DNA of 7,098 nucleotides, taken from NCBI GenBank assembly GCA_001795245.1, contig MGOD01000037.1, positions 1 through 7,098 of the forward strand, in the 5' to 3' direction. Of the stretch, positions 4,882-7,098 are shown one piece after another. Position numbers and translations under genes: made by a program. The notes under the pieces were generated by a model, which saw only the letters and a list, made by a program, of their open reading frames with translations, ran no database searches and had not been told where the DNA came from. The DNA is from Chloroflexi bacterium RBG_16_70_13. Its GTDB lineage: Bacteria; Chloroflexota; Limnocylindria; Limnocylindrales; CSP1-4. Position 1 is the stretch's first letter, and each line of letters starts with the position of its first letter.

Positions 4882-4918
4882 GCATCATAGCATCAGGTTT
4901 CTGGGCATCACTACATCA
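4882..4918 (-). promoter_or_regulatory. Repeat operator upstream of vapB
   Basis: On the minus strand, four copies of TGATGY occur in two pairs: TGATGT-N2-TGATGC, then 9 nt, then TGATGC-N2-TGATGC. Repeat starts are 8 bp apart within pairs and 15 bp apart between neighbouring copies of different pairs. RHH repressors bind short tandem sites of this kind, one dimer per site. The last copies overlap the -10 box, so binding would block RNA polymerase. The assignment to VapB is inferred from position. Confidence 0.7.
4884..4889 (-). promoter_or_regulatory. Probable -10 box of the vapB-vapC-oxidase operon
   Basis: TATGAT on the minus strand (one mismatch to TATAAT), ending six nt before the vapB ATG. 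Transcription would begin at or next to the A of ATG, giving a leaderless mRNA. No good -35 box is seen at 17 nt spacing, which is common in high-GC bacteria. Confidence 0.55.
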
Positions 4919-4919
4919 A

Positions 4920-7098
4920 CTAGCCGACGAGGTCGAGGCCGGCGAGCGAAGCCAGCACCGTCTTGCGGCCGACCTGGGGGTCGCGGAAGGCGACCGTGAC
5001 CTCCTCATCGGTCCGGGTGAGCTTCGAGGTCACCACGATGCCGTCGCCCCAGCGGGCGTGGCGGACGCGATCGCCGTCGCGGTAGTGACGCTCGCCTGGT
5101 ATCACGGGGCGGGCCGCGGGTGTGGGACGGGCCGCGGGTACCAGCTCGACGTCCGGCGTCTCGTCGTCCCAGGCCTCGAGCCTCCGCGACCCGAACGTCC
5201 CCGAGCGCGCCCCTCCCGCGAACGCGTCGCGCTTGGCCGCGAGATCGCGGGTCGGCCGGAACGACTCGCCGGTCCGCGGCCCACCGGGGCGACCACTCCC
5301 CTCTCGATACGCGCCGCCGCCGGTCCGGATCGGCGTCCCGAACCGCGTCGCACCTCGCCCGAACACGAGATTCAGGTCGTCGGGGGTGTCGGCGTCGATC
5401 TCGCCGGGGGCGCGGGCAAGCCGTGGGCCACTCATCAGCTCGCCCGGGATCTCGAGCAGGAACCGCGACGGCTCGGCCATCCAGCTGCCGCCCATCCCCC
5501 GCCGGGTGGCCCGCTGCCAGGCATGCGACAGGTACAGCTGGTCCTTGGCCCGGGTCATCCCGACGTAGGCCAGCCGGCGTTCCTCCTCCATCCCGGCCGG
5601 GTTCGGGTTGAAGCCGGATTCGGCCTCGATCGCCCGGTTCGTGGGGAACAGCCCCTCCTCCAAGCCGGCGATGAACACGACGGGGAACTCCAGCCCCTTC
5701 GCCGCATGGAGGGTGATGAGTGACAGCTTGTCGGCGTCGGCCTCGTACGAGTCCTGGTCGGCGACGAGGGCCGTCTCCTCGAGCAGGCGGTCGAGGGCGT
5801 CGTCGGGCGACAGGTCGTCGTAACGGGTCGTGACCTCGCGCAGCTCGAGGAGGTTGGCCCAGCGCTCCTCGCCCTCTTCGGTCCCGTCGGCGAGCATCGC
5901 CCGGTAGCCCGACCGCTCGAGGACCTCGTCGAGGAGCTCTGGCAGCGGCAGGACCCCGATCCGCGTCCGAAGCCGCCTGACGAGGCCCACGAAGTCGCCG
6001 ACCGAGGTCCGCGAGCGGGACGCCAGCTCCGGCGCAGCACCACCCTCGACGACCCGCTCGAGGGCCAGCCAGTAGGGCACGTCCTCACGCGCCGCCGCGG
6101 CCCTGATGACCTCGATCGTCCTGTCCCCGATGGACCGGGCCGGGACGTTGATGACCCGCTCGAAGCTCACCGAATCGGCGTCCGATCGGAGGATCCGGAG
6201 GTAGGCGAGGGCGTCCTTGACCTCCTTGCGGGCGTAGAACCGGGTCCCGCCCACGACCTGGTAGCGGATTCCGTAGCGGAGGCACGACTCCTCGATCGAG
6301 CGTGACTGGGCGTTCGTCCGGTACAGCACGGCGATGTCGCGGAGCTTGTACGCCCCGTCGCGGACATCGGCCCGGCGGGTCAGGACGGACCCCTGTCCCC
6401 CGGTCAGCTCCTCGACCCGGCGGGCGATCCACTCGGCCTCCTCCTCCTCGTTGTAGGCCTCGAAGCGGTCGATGAGGCGACCGCGGTCGTTCTCCGTCCA
6501 GAGCTTCTTGTCGGTCCTCGCCTCGTTCTTCGAGACGACCGCGTGGGCCGCGTCGAGGATCAGCTGCGTGGAGCGGTAGTTCTGCTCGAGCTTCACGACC
6601 GTCGCGTCGGGCCAGTCACGCCCGAAGTCGAGGATGTTCCGGATGTCGGCGCCGCGCCAGCCGTAGATCGACTGGTCGTCATCGCCGACGACGGCGAGGT
6701 TGCGGTGGCCGGTGGCGAGGGCCTTAACCCACAGGTACTGCGGCCGGTTCGTGTCCTGGTACTCGTCGACGTGGAGGTAGCGCCAGCGCTCCTGGTACTT
6801 CTTCAGGGTCGCCGGCGATTCCTCGAACAGCCGGACGGCCTCGAGGAGGAGGTCGTCGAAATCGAGGGCGTTCGAGCGCTTCAGCGCGTCGCGGTAGCGC
6901 CGGGCGAGGCGGGCGATCTCGACGAGCGCGCCGGTGGCGATCCGGAGCGGCGGGATCTCGGTCGGGTCGACCATGTCGTTCTTGGCCCGGCTGATCGCGC
7001 CGAGGATCGACTGGGGGCGGGTCTCGCCCTTCGCGTCGAGGCCCTCCTCGCGCAGGATCTGCTTCATCAGGGCGTTCTGGTCGTCCGTGTCGTAGATG
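4920..7098 (-). CDS. pcrA: UvrD/PcrA-family superfamily 1A DNA helicase, 5' end beyond the window
   Basis: An ATP-driven 3'-to-5' DNA helicase of repair and replication-fork maintenance. At least 725 residues are present; the frame is open to the window edge (IYDTDDQNALMKQI), so the Q motif, Walker A and motif Ia lie outside. Counting from the Met at 7067, the visible motifs are II VDEYQDTN (100-107), III GDDDQSIYGWRGAD (128-141), IV LEQNYRST (160-167), V ITLHAAKGLEFPVVF (451-465) and VI EEERRLAYVGMTRAKDQLYL (494-513). A low-complexity Gly/Arg/Pro linker (about 545-660) leads to the C-terminal tudor-like domain GDRVRHARWGDGIVV, which in PcrA contacts RNA polymerase. That tail favours PcrA over Rep. 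The stop TAG lies 42 nt before vapB. The Met at 7067 is internal, not the start. Confidence 0.95.
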   Translation of the reverse strand, partial: IYDTDDQNALMKQILREEGLDAKGETRPQSILGAISRAKNDMVDPTEIPPLRIATGALVEIARLARRYRDALKRSNALDFDDLLLEAVRLFEESPATLKKYQERWRYLHVDEYQDTNRPQYLWVKALATGHRNLAVVGDDDQSIYGWRGADIRNILDFGRDWPDATVVKLEQNYRSTQLILDAAHAVVSKNEARTDKKLWTENDRGRLIDRFEAYNEEEEAEWIARRVEELTGGQGSVLTRRADVRDGAYKLRDIAVLYRTNAQSRSIEESCLRYGIRYQVVGGTRFYARKEVKDALAYLRILRSDADSVSFERVINVPARSIGDRTIEVIRAAAAREDVPYWLALERVVEGGAAPELASRSRTSVGDFVGLVRRLRTRIGVLPLPELLDEVLERSGYRAMLADGTEEGEERWANLLELREVTTRYDDLSPDDALDRLLEETALVADQDSYEADADKLSLITLHAAKGLEFPVVFIAGLEEGLFPTNRAIEAESGFNPNPAGMEEERRLAYVGMTRAKDQLYLSHAWQRATRRGMGGSWMAEPSRFLLEIPGELMSGPRLARAPGEIDADTPDDLNLVFGRGATRFGTPIRTGGGAYREGSGRPGGPRTGESFRPTRDLAAKRDAFAGGARSGTFGSRRLEAWDDETPDVELVPAARPTPAARPVIPGERHYRDGDRVRHARWGDGIVVTSKLTRTDEEVTVAFRDPQVGRKTVLASLAGLDLVG

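Noticed and set aside
4560..5723. Plus-strand 387-residue open frame opposite vapB and the helicase
   Set aside because: It reads through the vapB operator and the helicase C-terminus without any family motif; a composition artefact.
1..7098. CRISPR arrays, tRNA or rRNA genes
   Set aside because: No regularly spaced repeats, no cloverleaf or T-loop signature, and no rRNA-like segment were seen on either strand.

Overview
This is a high-GC bacterial window. Codon third positions are almost all G or C, and the gene style (RHH/PIN toxin-antitoxin pair, a probable leaderless promoter, actinobacterial-type transposases) fits an Actinomycetota or Chloroflexota genome. The sequence alone does not settle the phylum. 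The left 2.7 kb is a nested pair of insertion sequences. The right 4 kb is a tightly packed minus-strand gene cluster.

Left region (1-2704). An IS110-family element runs from a CT core at 8-9 to a CT core at 2703-2704, with its DEDD recombinase at 1663-2691. Its non-coding left end folds into a convincing bridge RNA. The target-binding loop (1476-1563) has a 17-position stem and is directly followed by the donor-binding loop (1564-1630), which has an 11-bp stem. All four guides can be assigned by eye. The right target guide 1535-1542 complements 2703-2710, the left donor guide 1583-1590 is identical to 2696-2703, the right donor guide 1600-1605 complements 9-14, and the left target guide partly matches the flank at 1-8. 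The four guides agree on the same two CT cores.

A complete IS256-family element (73-1464; 28-bp imperfect inverted repeats; 9-bp target duplication CTGCGAAGG; intact DDE transposase) has inserted inside this bridge RNA gene. It separates a 5' hairpin (52-72) from the target-binding loop. Removing the insert and one duplication copy restores an RNA of about 178 nt and an IS110 element of about 1.29 kb. The likely sequence of events is IS110 insertion into the 3' end of a small gene, leaving a tail at 2705-2759, followed by IS256 insertion into the bridge RNA. The second event probably disabled the IS110.

Middle (2705-3075). Two small plus-strand remnants of an accessory locus lie here. One is the in-frame tail of the gene hit by IS110. 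The other is a roughly 92-residue protein of unknown function, split by a +1 frameshift at TTT-TGA that resembles the slip site of prfB.

Right region (3100-7098, minus strand). In transcription order this holds a UvrD/PcrA helicase (5' end beyond the window), a vapB-like RHH antitoxin with a repeat-rich operator and a probable leaderless promoter, a vapC-like PIN toxin, and an FMN-dependent alpha-hydroxy-acid oxidase/dehydrogenase. The oxidase start codon overlaps the toxin stop codon (TGATG), so the enzyme may be co-transcribed and translationally coupled with the toxin-antitoxin pair.
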